In this document: one piece after another, positions 7,989 through 16,090 of the stretch
Position numbering within the stretch: position 1 is the stretch's first letter
Layout: every line of letters begins with the position of its first letter
Notes under the pieces: generated by a model
The model's database searches: none
Told to the model about the DNA's origin: nothing
What the model saw: the letters and a program-made list of their open reading frames with translations, nothing else
Origin: Alphaproteobacteria bacterium
GTDB taxonomy: Bacteria > Pseudomonadota > Alphaproteobacteria > Ferrovibrionales > Ferrovibrionaceae
DNA: 33,131 nt
Direction: 5' to 3'
Assembly: GCA_018336035.1 (NCBI GenBank)
Contig: JAGXRD010000005.1
Coordinates: forward strand, 1-33,131
Translations under genes and position numbers: made by a program

Positions 7989-8576
7989 CTACGCCAGCGG
8001 ATACCAGAATTCTTCCGCGATGCGCGACGAGACCGGGCCGCTGCCATGGCCGTGACTGTCGAACAGGGTGGTGATGCCGGCGACCCAGCGCAGGCGGCCC
8101 GCTTCATCTGTCATGGGCAGCGCCACGCGCTCCATCGGGATCGGCTCGCTCCAGTTCGAGGTCAGACTGTGGGCCCTCTGGTAACAGACCGCCGGCCTGC
8201 CCAGAACCTCAAATGACAGCGCGTTGATCAGCGGCACCATGGCCGGCGGATAGACCTCTTCCATCGACTTGCCCTTCGGGCTGTAGCCATACCAGTCCAC
8301 CAGATTCTGGCCGACGAGCTGGAAATACAGACGACCGTCGTCGCGCCATTCGACAATCCAGATATCGGCCAGCGCCGAGGGGAAGCGCAGCGGATCCAGC
8401 GCACGATAGCAGGGCGCACGATTCCCGGCGGCGACATAGAGTTCGAACCAGTGCTGTGCCATCAGGCGATGGCTCGGCAGGGCGATATCGCCGAGCAGGG
8501 CGTCGAGCGGGCGCTGCGTGGAATTTGCAATCGTCATGGCGCCGGACGAAACGCTTTTATACAGGGCCTGGCTCAT
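7989..8576 (-). CDS. PAS_5-type stand-alone PAS protein 1
   Basis: This protein of 195 residues consists of one PAS-like domain of the PAS_5 family and has no visible output domain. Family marks are LPSHRLMAQHW, LDPLRFPSALADIWIVEW, the FQLVGQNLVDWYGYSPKG core, and ALPMTDEAGRLRWV. It ends in EEFWYPLA, similar to the endings of relatives at 9255 and 10862. Members of this family are numerous in Rhodospirillales; their ligand and partner are unknown. The ATG overlaps the stop of the preceding gene by four bases (ATGA), suggesting translational coupling. A second start 13 codons in (8537) is possible. Confidence 0.8.
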   Translation of the reverse strand: MSQALYKSVSSGAMTIANSTQRPLDALLGDIALPSHRLMAQHWFELYVAAGNRAPCYRALDPLRFPSALADIWIVEWRDDGRLYFQLVGQNLVDWYGYSPKGKSMEEVYPPAMVPLINALSFEVLGRPAVCYQRAHSLTSNWSEPIPMERVALPMTDEAGRLRWVAGITTLFDSHGHGSGPVSSRIAEEFWYPLA

Positions 8577-9136
8577 GACGATCCGGTGGCGCGGCCGGCA
8601 TTTTCGGCGGCCGGGATGCGATACTGGCGCTGGAAATCGACCTCAACAGAGGCATGCGAGGGATCGGGTGCATGTCGCGAATGCACCGTGGCGCTGATGA
8701 TATGCCTGCTGCGGCCGGTGGCATCCGTCAGCGGCAGGCTGAGGCGCTGCAGGGCGACGGAGTAATTCCACTGCGGCAGCATGCCGCTCATGCCGTGCAG
8801 AATCGCGGCCGGCGGTTTCAAGATGGCATGCGCCATGCCGATCAGACGCTCGCGCGTGGGCGAGCTGACCAGATCGGTCAGCAGCTTGCCGCGCACATCG
8901 CAGCCGTAGAAGTCATTCACATGGCCGCCGGCAAGGCGGAAGCGGAAGACGTTGCCGCCATCGTGATTGAGAATGCAGATATCGGGCAGGTGACGGCCGA
9001 GGCTGAGGGCGTCGATGGCGGTGACGCGCGGGATGCTGCCGCCGCCCGCCGCATAGAGGTCGAGCCAGTGTGCGGCCAGCGCCCGGTGCGGCTCCAGCGT
9101 CAGGTCGTCCATCAGGCTGGCAAAGTCGTATTGCAT
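8573..9136 (-). CDS. PAS_5-type stand-alone PAS protein 2
   Basis: This is the second PAS_5-like protein, with 187 residues. The ribosome site is very strong: GGGAGGGGGG lies a few bases before the ATG at 9136, which decides against the open frame further upstream. Shared marks are LEPHRALAAHWLDLYAAGG, LGRHLPDICILN, FRFRLAGGHVNDFYG and LSLPLTDATGRSRH. The core has FYG where relatives have WYG. The C-terminus differs from the other copies (VDFQRQYRIPAAEN). It is coupled to the next gene by a four-base stop/start overlap, so both are made from one message. Confidence 0.82.
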   Translation of the reverse strand: MQYDFASLMDDLTLEPHRALAAHWLDLYAAGGGSIPRVTAIDALSLGRHLPDICILNHDGGNVFRFRLAGGHVNDFYGCDVRGKLLTDLVSSPTRERLIGMAHAILKPPAAILHGMSGMLPQWNYSVALQRLSLPLTDATGRSRHIISATVHSRHAPDPSHASVEVDFQRQYRIPAAENAGRATGSS

Positions 9137-9254
9137 GACCGTCCCCCCTCCCGGAAGGCTGTGATCATGCCAATTCTGGGATGGATCGGGCAACAAGGGT
9201 ACTTGAATATTGGTAACCGGCCCGGCTTTTCGCGGTCGCCCGCACCGGCAATTC

Positions 9255-9770
9255 TTACGGAATCGGATACCAGTATTCGCGTTCCGGCGCGGGCTCGCCG
9301 GCAGCGCGGTTGAAAATCGAATTGCCGAGGATATGCGCGATCCTGTCGCCGGCCTTGTCGCGCAGTGGGAAGGTCAGGCGCTCGAAGGACCGCGGCATAT
9401 GCGTCCCGGCCGGCACGCTGGTATGCACGCGCTGGAAACCGGCGCAGGGCCGCCGCAATACCTCGCGCGACTGTTCCTCCAGCACCGGAACTACCGTGGC
9501 CGGGAACAGGTCCTGGTAATACAGCCCTTTCGGATTGCGGCCATACCACTGCACCAGCGTTTCACCCATCAGGCGGAACCGGAAGCGGCCATCCTCGGCG
9601 AGATCGACAATCCAGGCATCCGGCAGCGCGCGATGGAAATGCAGCGGATCGATTTCGGCCAGCGAGGGCACCGTGCCGGCCTTCGCGTAAAGTGCAAGCC
9701 AATGCTCCGCCACGGCGCGATGGCCGGGCAGTTCGAGATCGGCGAGAAGCGTATCGAGGGGACGATCCAT
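9255..9770 (-). CDS. PAS_5-type stand-alone PAS protein 3
   Basis: This is a 171-residue PAS_5-like protein. The ATG at 9770 was chosen because it puts RPLDTLLADLELPGHR at the N-terminus, matching the paralogues; no good ribosome site is visible. Marks are VAEHWLALYAKAG, IDPLHFHRALPDAWIVDL, FRFRLMGETLVQWYGRNPKG, FERLTFPLRDKAGDRIAH and the YWYPIP end. It lies between the metallo-hydrolase gene and PAS protein 2 on the same strand, with 114 and 118 bases of spacing. A sensory role with an unknown ligand is inferred from the fold only. Confidence 0.8.
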   Translation of the reverse strand: MDRPLDTLLADLELPGHRAVAEHWLALYAKAGTVPSLAEIDPLHFHRALPDAWIVDLAEDGRFRFRLMGETLVQWYGRNPKGLYYQDLFPATVVPVLEEQSREVLRRPCAGFQRVHTSVPAGTHMPRSFERLTFPLRDKAGDRIAHILGNSIFNRAAGEPAPEREYWYPIP

Positions 9771-9884
9771 CACAGAAAGCGGCGTAAAAAAGTCCGCGCA
9801 GCATAGCCACGCGGACCTATGGATCAATCCTCGACTCGACGCTATTCGTCGCAGGGCTGTTATGCGGCAGATGCGTTGCCGCGT

Positions 9885-10769
9885 TTACGTTCCGCGTCCC
9901 CACAAGCCACAGTAGCGCCGCGCCACGAAGGGCAGGTTATTGGCATAGCCCGGCCAGCTTTCGTATTGCGGCAGTTTGAATTCCTTCTCCGCCGTGTCCC
10001 AGCATTTGCCGTCCTGGGCCAGGATCTTCATCGCCGCCGAGGCGTCTTCGAGGAATTTGAGCTGCGCGCGCACATCATCCTTGGTGCCGAGCCGGTCATT
10101 CGGGCCCGGATGGCCGGGGATCAGCCGCTCCCAGTCCATCTTCAGCACCTTCTTCATGAAGGCTTCGGTCTCAAACGGATGGAAGTCGATCATGCCGCGA
10201 CCGGGCACAGCGCCCACCGGAATCGTATCGACAATGAAGACGATCTTCTCCTTCGGCAGGCGCATCACCAAAGTGGAGTCGGAATGATTGAGGCCGTGAT
10301 AACTCAGCTCCAGCGCGGTGCCACCCAGCGTGATGGTGCGGCCCTTGTCGCCGACCACTTCATCCGGGATCACCGTGTGCGGGTCCATCAGTTTCGCCAG
10401 CCGCTCTTTCGCCTTGCGATGCGCCACGAAGACGGCGCCGGCTTCCTTCAGCGCCTTGCCGCCGGCGATATGGTCATAGTGGTGATGGCTGTAGATCACA
10501 TATTTCACCGGCTTGTCGGTGACCTTGCGGATCTCGTCCAGATACTGCTGCCCACCGAAGGGCTTGCCATAGGCGACCGGATCGGTGGCGATCACGCCAT
10601 CCCGCGTGACCACGAACATCGCCTGATGATTACCGTTGCGAAAGACATAGACGCCGTCGGTGCCGGAAACTTTTGTCGTGGCGATGGCGGGACGCTGCGC
10701 CTGCTGCGCAACAGACGGCATGGCCAAAAACATGCCGACAAGACCCAAGGCGGCCAGAATACGCTGCAT
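9885..10769 (-). CDS. Periplasmic metallo-beta-lactamase-fold hydrolase
   Basis: This is a 294-residue protein with a signal peptide, probably cut after SVA21, that places it in the periplasm. The zinc motif H95-x-H97-x-D99-H100 is intact. Further metal-ligand regions are visible: NHSDSTLV, the VDTIPVGAVPGRG aspartate region and the IPGHPGP histidine region. That is a full binuclear zinc set. The substrate cannot be told from sequence. Relatives include periplasmic hydrolases annotated as MBL-fold or quinoprotein-relay type, and true beta-lactamase activity should not be assumed. GGGGAG about eight bases upstream supports the start. It sits inside a leftward run of PAS_5 genes. Confidence 0.85.
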   Translation of the reverse strand: MQRILAALGLVGMFLAMPSVAQQAQRPAIATTKVSGTDGVYVFRNGNHQAMFVVTRDGVIATDPVAYGKPFGGQQYLDEIRKVTDKPVKYVIYSHHHYDHIAGGKALKEAGAVFVAHRKAKERLAKLMDPHTVIPDEVVGDKGRTITLGGTALELSYHGLNHSDSTLVMRLPKEKIVFIVDTIPVGAVPGRGMIDFHPFETEAFMKKVLKMDWERLIPGHPGPNDRLGTKDDVRAQLKFLEDASAAMKILAQDGKCWDTAEKEFKLPQYESWPGYANNLPFVARRYCGLWGRGT

Positions 10770-10861
10770 GACGTTTGCTCCCCGTTTGCTCTCCGGTGCT
10801 TGGTGACCGGTCGGGACAGCATAGGCCCGCGACAGACGATCCGGTGATCAGGACCTTGTGA

Positions 10862-11422
10862 TCAGGCCGTTGCGTCGGCGGCAATCTCGGCCTGCGCTAC
10901 CGGATACCATTGCTCGCTCTGTATGTCGTTGCGGATCAGGCCATCGCCATGGCCATCGCGGGTCTTGTAGACGGTGACGCCGAACAGGTGCCGGATGCGG
11001 CCGTCCGTATCGGCCAGCGGCAGCGCGATCCGTTCGGATGGCACGGGCGACAGGCGATTGCGCGTCATGCTGAGCGTATGCTGATGGCAAATGGCCGGGC
11101 AGTCGATGACCTGGCGCACCATGGCGGTCACCGCCGGCAGGACGGTCGGCGTATAGACCTCCTCGAAGGTCAGGCCCTTCGGGTTGCTGCCATGCCAGTC
11201 GATCATGTTCTGGCCCAGCAGGTGAAAGCGGAAAACCCCGTCATCATCCTGGTCGACAATCCAGATATCAGGCAGTGCAGCCGGGAATTGCAGCGGATCG
11301 AGGCTCGACAGCGCCGGCACCCGATTTCCGGCGGCGCGGTATTGCGCCAGCCAGTATCGGGCGACGGCGCGATGGCCGGGCAGCGTCAGGGCATCGATCA
11401 GGCTGGCGAGCGGGCGGGTCAC
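10862..11422 (-). CDS. PAS_5-type stand-alone PAS protein 4
   Basis: This is a 186-residue PAS_5-like protein from GTG 11422. The start was set by alignment with the other copies (RPLASLIDALTLPGHR near the N-terminus). The frame stays open to 11521, but that part looks non-coding. Marks are VARYWLAQYRAAGNR, LDPLQFPAALPDIWIVDQ, FRFHLLGQNMIDWHG with NPKG, ERIALPLADTDGRIRH and the EQWYPVA ending. The core has WHG where others have WYG. It is the first gene of the leftward run ending at 7989, upstream of the metallo-hydrolase by 92 bases, and is divergent from pyrC. Confidence 0.78.
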   Translation of the reverse strand: MTRPLASLIDALTLPGHRAVARYWLAQYRAAGNRVPALSSLDPLQFPAALPDIWIVDQDDDGVFRFHLLGQNMIDWHGSNPKGLTFEEVYTPTVLPAVTAMVRQVIDCPAICHQHTLSMTRNRLSPVPSERIALPLADTDGRIRHLFGVTVYKTRDGHGDGLIRNDIQSEQWYPVAQAEIAADATA

Positions 11423-11547
11423 GGGCCGAGTATATCCGGCGCGCCGCGGCTTGCACCGAAATAGCGCAGCAGGACTGGTCGATCCGGCCGGAATGGCGTA
11501 TGTGATGCCCATTCTCGACACCGTGGCCGGATACAGAGGTTGTCCCC

Positions 11548-12609
11548 ATGAACGCTGCCGCCCCGAACCGCCTGGTGATCCGCCGGCCTGACGACTGGCA
11601 TGTACATCTGCGCGATGGCGAGGTGATGGCCGCCGTGCTGCCGCATACCGCCGCGCAGTTCGCCCGCGCCATCGTGATGCCGAATCTCAAGCCGCCGGTC
11701 ACCAGGGCGGCCGATGCCGAAGCCTATCGCCAGCGCATTCTGGCGGCCCTGCCGAACGGCGCGCGGTTCGAGCCGCTGATGACCGCCTATCTGACCGACG
11801 CCACCGATCCGGCCGATCTCGCCGATGGATTCCGGCGCAAGGTCTGGGTGGCGGCCAAGCTTTATCCGGCCGGGGCCACCACCAATTCGCAGCATGGCGT
11901 GACCGATATCGCGAAGATCTATCCGGTGCTGGAGGCAATGCAGAAGATCGGCATGCCGCTGCTGCTGCATGGCGAAGTCACCGACCACAGCGTCGATATC
12001 TTCGATCGCGAAACCGTGTTCCTGGAACGCATCCTCGGCAAGTTGCTCAAGGATTTCCCCGGCCTGAAAGTGGTGCTGGAACATATCACCACGGCGGAAG
12101 CCGCCGATTTCGTGCGCGCGCATGCGCCACAGATCGGCGCCACGATCACGCCGCATCACCTGATGATCAACCGCAGCTCGATTTTCGAGGGCGGCGTGCG
12201 GCCGCATCTCTACTGCCTGCCGATCGCCAAGCGCGAACATCATCGCCTCGCGTTACGCAAGGCCGCCACCTCCGGTGAGCCCTGCTTCTTCCTCGGCACC
12301 GATACGGCGCCGCATTTCGTGCATCTGAAGGAAGCCGCCTGCGGCTGCGCCGGCATCTTCAACGCGCCGACCGCGATGCAGTCTTACGCGCAGGTCTTCG
12401 CCGAGGAGGCCGCGCTGGACAAGCTGGAAGCCTTCGCCGCGCTGAACGGCCCGCGTTTCTACGGCTTGGCCGTCAATGAAGACCGCATCAGCCTGGAACG
12501 GCGCGGCACGGCGGTACCCGACAGCGTGTCGGTCGGCACTGACAGCATTCTGGTCTTTGCCACCGAAGCGGCAAAACAGTGGACGGTGGGCGAGGTCGTG
12601 CCGGCTTAA
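11548..12609 (+). CDS. pyrC: Dihydroorotase, class II
   Basis: This enzyme cyclises carbamoyl-aspartate to dihydroorotate in pyrimidine synthesis in the cytoplasm. At 353 residues it matches the E. coli PyrC-type homodimeric enzyme. Binuclear zinc ligands are all present: H18-x-H20 in DWHVHLRDG, K104 (the carboxylated lysine) in AAKLYPAGATTNS, H141 in LLHGEVTD, H179 in EHITT, and D252 in GTDTAPH. AGAGG about nine bases before ATG 11548 is a modest ribosome site. No other pyr gene is adjacent. It ends at a terminator hairpin shared with the convergent PilZ gene. Confidence 0.96.
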   Translation: MNAAAPNRLVIRRPDDWHVHLRDGEVMAAVLPHTAAQFARAIVMPNLKPPVTRAADAEAYRQRILAALPNGARFEPLMTAYLTDATDPADLADGFRRKVWVAAKLYPAGATTNSQHGVTDIAKIYPVLEAMQKIGMPLLLHGEVTDHSVDIFDRETVFLERILGKLLKDFPGLKVVLEHITTAEAADFVRAHAPQIGATITPHHLMINRSSIFEGGVRPHLYCLPIAKREHHRLALRKAATSGEPCFFLGTDTAPHFVHLKEAACGCAGIFNAPTAMQSYAQVFAEEAALDKLEAFAALNGPRFYGLAVNEDRISLERRGTAVPDSVSVGTDSILVFATEAAKQWTVGEVVPA

Positions 12610-12614
12610 GAAAA

Positions 12615-12636
12615 AAGCGCCGCGTTAGCGGCGCTT
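12615..12636 (-). terminator. Rho-independent terminator of the PilZ gene, shared with pyrC
   Basis: A perfect 9-base GC-rich stem (12615-12623 with 12628-12636) carries a four-base loop. Reading leftward it is followed by a run of Ts (12611-12616 are A on the plus strand), the classic intrinsic form. The stop codon of the PilZ-domain gene lies within the loop, at 12625-12627. Reading rightward, CTTCTTC gives a weaker U tract, so pyrC may end here too. Confidence 0.75.
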
Positions 12637-13251
12637 CTTCGCTGTGGCTTTCTTCTTCGTGACGATTTTTTTCTTCGTCACGGCTTTCTTTTTCGGCGCG
12701 ACTTTTTTCTTCGCGGGCGCAGCCTTTTTCTTGGCCCCCGTCTTCACGGCTTTCTTTGCCGTCTTCTTTCTGGCGGGTGCAGCCGCCTTTTTCTTCGCGG
12801 CCTTTTTCTTCACGGTTTTCTTTTTCGTCGGCAGCGCCGGCGCCGGCTCCACCACATGCGGGCGGCTGGCATTCAGCATCAGCAGCGCCATGTCATCGAC
12901 TTCCACCGACAGGCGGCCCAGCGTGGCGCCGCCCGCATGCAGCAGGCAGTGGACGCCGAGATCGCTGACCGCCTTCACCGTCGCCGGCACGGCCTTATGC
13001 TCGCCGGCCAGCTTCAGCTTGACGCGTTCGCCCACCGCAATGTCGAGCCGTGGCGCGAACAGGCAGCCTTCCAGCGACAGGTTGGTCACCATGCCGTCGA
13101 GCGTCATATCACCGTAGGTCAGCTGGGCGACGATATGGGTGTCCCGGCGATCGAATCTGCGACGGTTGGCGCCACTTTTGTCGTTGCTGGCCTTGTCGCT
13201 GCTGGTACGCTCGTTTTTCTGCTTGCCAGTCTTCTTTTGGGCGGACGCCAT
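12625..13251 (-). CDS. PilZ-domain protein with histone-H1-like lysine tail
   Basis: This 208-residue protein has two parts. Residues about 28-125 look like a PilZ domain, the c-di-GMP receptor fold: an arginine-rich R30-R-R-F-D-R-R36 gives the RxxxR motif, and N57-L-S-L-E-G62 gives the [D/N]-x-S-x2-G motif. Residues about 140-208 are almost only Lys, Ala, Pro and Thr in KKKAA-type repeats, as in bacterial H1-like and AlgP-like DNA-binding tails. The N-terminal 25 residues are also basic. AGGGG nine bases before ATG 13251 supports the start; a GTG two codons earlier is possible. It is divergent from the pentapeptide array and shares its 171-base upstream region. Confidence 0.8.
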   Translation of the reverse strand: MASAQKKTGKQKNERTSSDKASNDKSGANRRRFDRRDTHIVAQLTYGDMTLDGMVTNLSLEGCLFAPRLDIAVGERVKLKLAGEHKAVPATVKAVSDLGVHCLLHAGGATLGRLSVEVDDMALLMLNASRPHVVEPAPALPTKKKTVKKKAAKKKAAAPARKKTAKKAVKTGAKKKAAPAKKKVAPKKKAVTKKKIVTKKKATAKKRR

Positions 13252-13422
13252 AGACACATTCCCCTGTTGAATAGGGCCACACTACTTGCTGCCCCCGATT
13301 CTGAAAAGCCCGATTAAAGTCGCGGTATTTTGACAAAGTCATGGCGGCTTCGGGTCGGTTTCTCTACAGTGAATCGCTGAACCGTCGTCCTCTGTCTCCA
13401 CCAAGAGTCGAAAAACATCGCC

Positions 13423-14670
13423 ATGTCCGCGCGGATACCGCCGGAGCCCGTCCGCTGGGCCTTGTCGCGCCATAATGCTTATCTGACCAGCCGGCCGGGC
13501 GGTGTCCGCCTGCAATGCCGTGGCGACGACTTTTCAGATCTCAAGCTGGACAGCGCCACTTTCGACGATGCCATCCTGCCGGGCTGCAGCTTCGCCAGCA
13601 GCTCGCTGCAGGAGGCGCGGTTCCTGCGTGCCGACCTGTTCGGCAGCGATTTCACCCGCGCCGACCTGACCGGTACCACTTTCGAACGCGCCGATCTGCG
13701 CGGTGCCAATTTCCTGATGGCGGTGCTGAAGAAAACCTCCTTCCGCCAGGCCGACCTGCGGCCGGGCCAGATCGTGCAGCATGTGAAGGATGGCGACGGT
13801 CCGGCCAAGGAGAAGAAACAGGATGTGCCGGTCAATATGTCCGGCGCAAACCTGGACGAGGCCAATCTCGGTCATGCGCATCTCGACCAGGCCAATATGT
13901 CGAATGCCAGCGCGGTGAATGCGACCTTCGTCGGCGCCTCGCTGTTTGCTGCCAATCTCACCGGCGCCGATCTCTCGGGCGCGGATTTCTCCGGCGCCAA
14001 GATGAAGGACACCACCTTCGTGGGCGCCAATCTGGACGGCGCCAAGCTGGCCGGCTGCGACCTGCGTGGTGCCAATCTGCGCAGCGTCGACCTCACCAGC
14101 GTCGATCTCAGCGGCGCGATGATGGCGGGTGCCATCTATCGCGGCGCGCAGCTGCCGGCCGAGATCGAGGCCAAGCTGCTGCTGCATGGCAAGTGGATCG
14201 CGTCCAACGGTCTGAGCGGCGAACGCGCCGTCTTCACCGGCATGAAACTGGCCGGAATCGATTTCTCCAGTTGCGACCTGCGCGCCGCTGTCTTCCACGA
14301 CACCAATCTTGCCGGCGCGTATTTCACCAAGAGCCAGCTGCTGTTCACCAGCTTCGTCGGCGCCGATCTTCGTAAGGCGAATTTCGACCAGGCCGCTTTG
14401 GGGGGCGCGAATTTCTCCGGCGCGATCCTGCTCGGCGCAGCTTTCCGCGCCGCGCAGCTGGTCGGCGTCGAGATTTTCAACGCGCTGAACCAGCGCACCG
14501 GCAAGACGATTTTCCCGCGCTTCGACAATGCCGACATGACCGGCGTCGATCTGCGTGGCGCCGTGGTCGAGGGCGTGGATTTCGCCAGTGTCACTTTTGA
14601 CAAGGTGAATATCGCCGGCACCGAGCTACGCAACTGCACGGGGATGCGCGCCGGGCCGAGACATAAGTAG
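13423..14670 (+). CDS. Pentapeptide-repeat protein 1 of a five-gene array
   Basis: This 415-residue protein is built mainly of A-[DN]-L-x-x pentapeptide repeats, which fold as a four-sided beta helix. Order: N-terminal motif LSRHNAYLTSRPGG with R-L-Q; a repeat block; the DLRPGQI break; the longest and most charged loop of the five (about 16 residues, rich in Lys, Asp and Glu); a second repeat block; an LPAEIEAKLLLHGKWIASNG module; a third block opening with C284-D-L-R; a linker with NQRTGK; and a short last block ending near C405-T-G. No signal peptide or membrane segment is seen, so it should be cytoplasmic. ATG 13423 gives the same short N-terminus as the paralogues. The function is unknown. 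It is the first gene of the array and divergent from the PilZ-tail gene. Confidence 0.88.
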   Translation: MSARIPPEPVRWALSRHNAYLTSRPGGVRLQCRGDDFSDLKLDSATFDDAILPGCSFASSSLQEARFLRADLFGSDFTRADLTGTTFERADLRGANFLMAVLKKTSFRQADLRPGQIVQHVKDGDGPAKEKKQDVPVNMSGANLDEANLGHAHLDQANMSNASAVNATFVGASLFAANLTGADLSGADFSGAKMKDTTFVGANLDGAKLAGCDLRGANLRSVDLTSVDLSGAMMAGAIYRGAQLPAEIEAKLLLHGKWIASNGLSGERAVFTGMKLAGIDFSSCDLRAAVFHDTNLAGAYFTKSQLLFTSFVGADLRKANFDQAALGGANFSGAILLGAAFRAAQLVGVEIFNALNQRTGKTIFPRFDNADMTGVDLRGAVVEGVDFASVTFDKVNIAGTELRNCTGMRAGPRHK

Positions 14671-14801
14671 CTGGAATCCCATTATAATATTCTGTTAGTA
14701 AGAATTCACAACAATTTCACTTAGGAGTTGCGCGACCTTTTACCAAACGTTAGCGTTTTGTAACTGCCCGGTTGTCGGATAGTCGCAGATATTCAACGCT
14801 A

Positions 14802-16019
14802 ATGATTGAGCGCAACATACCGCCGCACGAGGTGCAGGTTGTCCTGTCCCGCCACGCCGCCTTCCTGGCCGGCCGGCCGGGTGGCACGCGGTTGCAATCG
14901 CCCGGTGTGCATTACGAGAATCTGAAACTCGACGGCGCCAAGCTGGATGACGCGATCCTGTCGCGCGCCGGTTTCGGCAATGCCTCGCTGGCGAATGCCG
15001 AATTGCGCCGCGCCGATCTGTTCTGCGCCGATTTCCAGGATGCCGATCTCACCCGCGTGGTGCTGGATCGCGCCGATCTGCGCGGCGCCAATATGGGCCG
15101 CGCCATCCTGCGCAATGCCTCGCTCAGCCAGGTCGACCTGCGGCCCGGCCAGATCATGATCGCCGAGACCAGCGAGAGCAAACAGGTCAACGCCAATCTC
15201 GACGGCGCCAAGCTGGATGGCGCGGATTTCAAGAATGCCCAGCTCGATGAAGCCAATATGTCGGTCTCCTCGGCGGCCGGGACGAATTTCGGTGGCGCCA
15301 GCATGTTTGCTGTCAACCTCGCTGGTGCCGATCTGTCGGGCGCCAACCTGACCGGTACCAAGCTGAAGGATGCCAACCTGATCGGCGTCAATCTGGAAGG
15401 CGCCAAGCTCAAGGGCGTCGACCTGCGTGGCGCCAATCTGCGCAATGTCGATCTCAGCAAGGTCAATCTTGAGGGCGTGTCGCTGCAGGGCGCGATCTAC
15501 CGCAAGGGCGATCAGCTGCCGCAGGCGATCGAAACCGCGCTGCAGGAACACAGCCTGTGGATCGCCACCAACGGCGCGCAGGGCAAGCGCGCCATTCTCA
15601 GCGGGCTGAAGCTCGATGGCTGCAATTTCGCCGGCTGCGATCTGCGCGGTGCCGAACTGCATGCCGCCTCGCTCGAAGGCGCCGACTTCTCGAATGCCCA
15701 GATGATGTTCGCCAGCTTCGTCGATGCCAATCTGGTCAAGGCGAATTTCGACATGGCCGATCTCAGTGGTGCGAATTTCACGCAGGCTCATCTGGCTTCC
15801 AGCCGCTGGCGCGGTGCAAAGGTGGCGGGCGTCGAACTCTACAATGCGCGCAACCAGCGCACCGGCAAGGTGATCTACCCCCGTTTCGAACAGGCCGATC
15901 TGTCTGCTGCCGACCTGCGCGGCGCGGCTTTCGAGGGGATCGATTTCACCCAGGCGAAGATGACCGGTGCCAATCTGCAGGGCGCCGACCTGCGTGAATG
16001 CATTGGAATCAAGCGCTGA
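14802..16019 (+). CDS. Pentapeptide-repeat protein 2
   Basis: This 405-residue paralogue starts at ATG 14802, chosen because it leaves 14 residues before LSRHAAF, exactly as in copies 3 and 4. A TTG at 14774 would add ten residues. Layout: H-box with RPGG, repeat block at about 33-111, D112-L-R-P-G-Q-I118 break, repeat block at about 130-235, H250-x2-W253 module (SLWIATNG), third block with C279-D-L-R, linker with N351-Q-R-T-G-K, last block with C400-I-G. A stretch beginning [11 protein letters not shown] matches copy 4 at 62 of 79 positions by hand count. The 131-base upstream gap is AT-rich, with TATAAT at 14683-14688 and a small AAACG/CGTTT stem at 14745-14758, so a separate promoter is possible. 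The function is unknown. Confidence 0.88.
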   Translation: MIERNIPPHEVQVVLSRHAAFLAGRPGGTRLQSPGVHYENLKLDGAKLDDAILSRAGFGNASLANAELRRADLFCADFQDADLTRVVLDRADLRGANMGRAILRNASLSQVDLRPGQIMIAETSESKQVNANLDGAKLDGADFKNAQLDEANMSVSSAAGTNFGGASMFAVNLAGADLSGANLTGTKLKDANLIGVNLEGAKLKGVDLRGANLRNVDLSKVNLEGVSLQGAIYRKGDQLPQAIETALQEHSLWIATNGAQGKRAILSGLKLDGCNFAGCDLRGAELHAASLEGADFSNAQMMFASFVDANLVKANFDMADLSGANFTQAHLASSRWRGAKVAGVELYNARNQRTGKVIYPRFEQADLSAADLRGAAFEGIDFTQAKMTGANLQGADLRECIGIKR

Positions 16020-16090
16020 TCCCCAGCGCTTTCCGATAACCGAATCTCAACCTGACGGTCATGGTCCCGCTTGGCTAGGTTTGCCGGGTT

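Noticed and set aside
9885-10769. Calling the metallo-hydrolase a beta-lactamase because ampC is also present
   Set aside because: The zinc motif is shared by the whole fold family, and nothing in the sequence fixes the substrate.
13330-13341. TTGACAAAGTCA as an FNR box or a -35 box for the array
   Set aside because: The dyad has a three-base rather than four-base spacer, and no -10 box stands 16-18 bases downstream of TTGACA.
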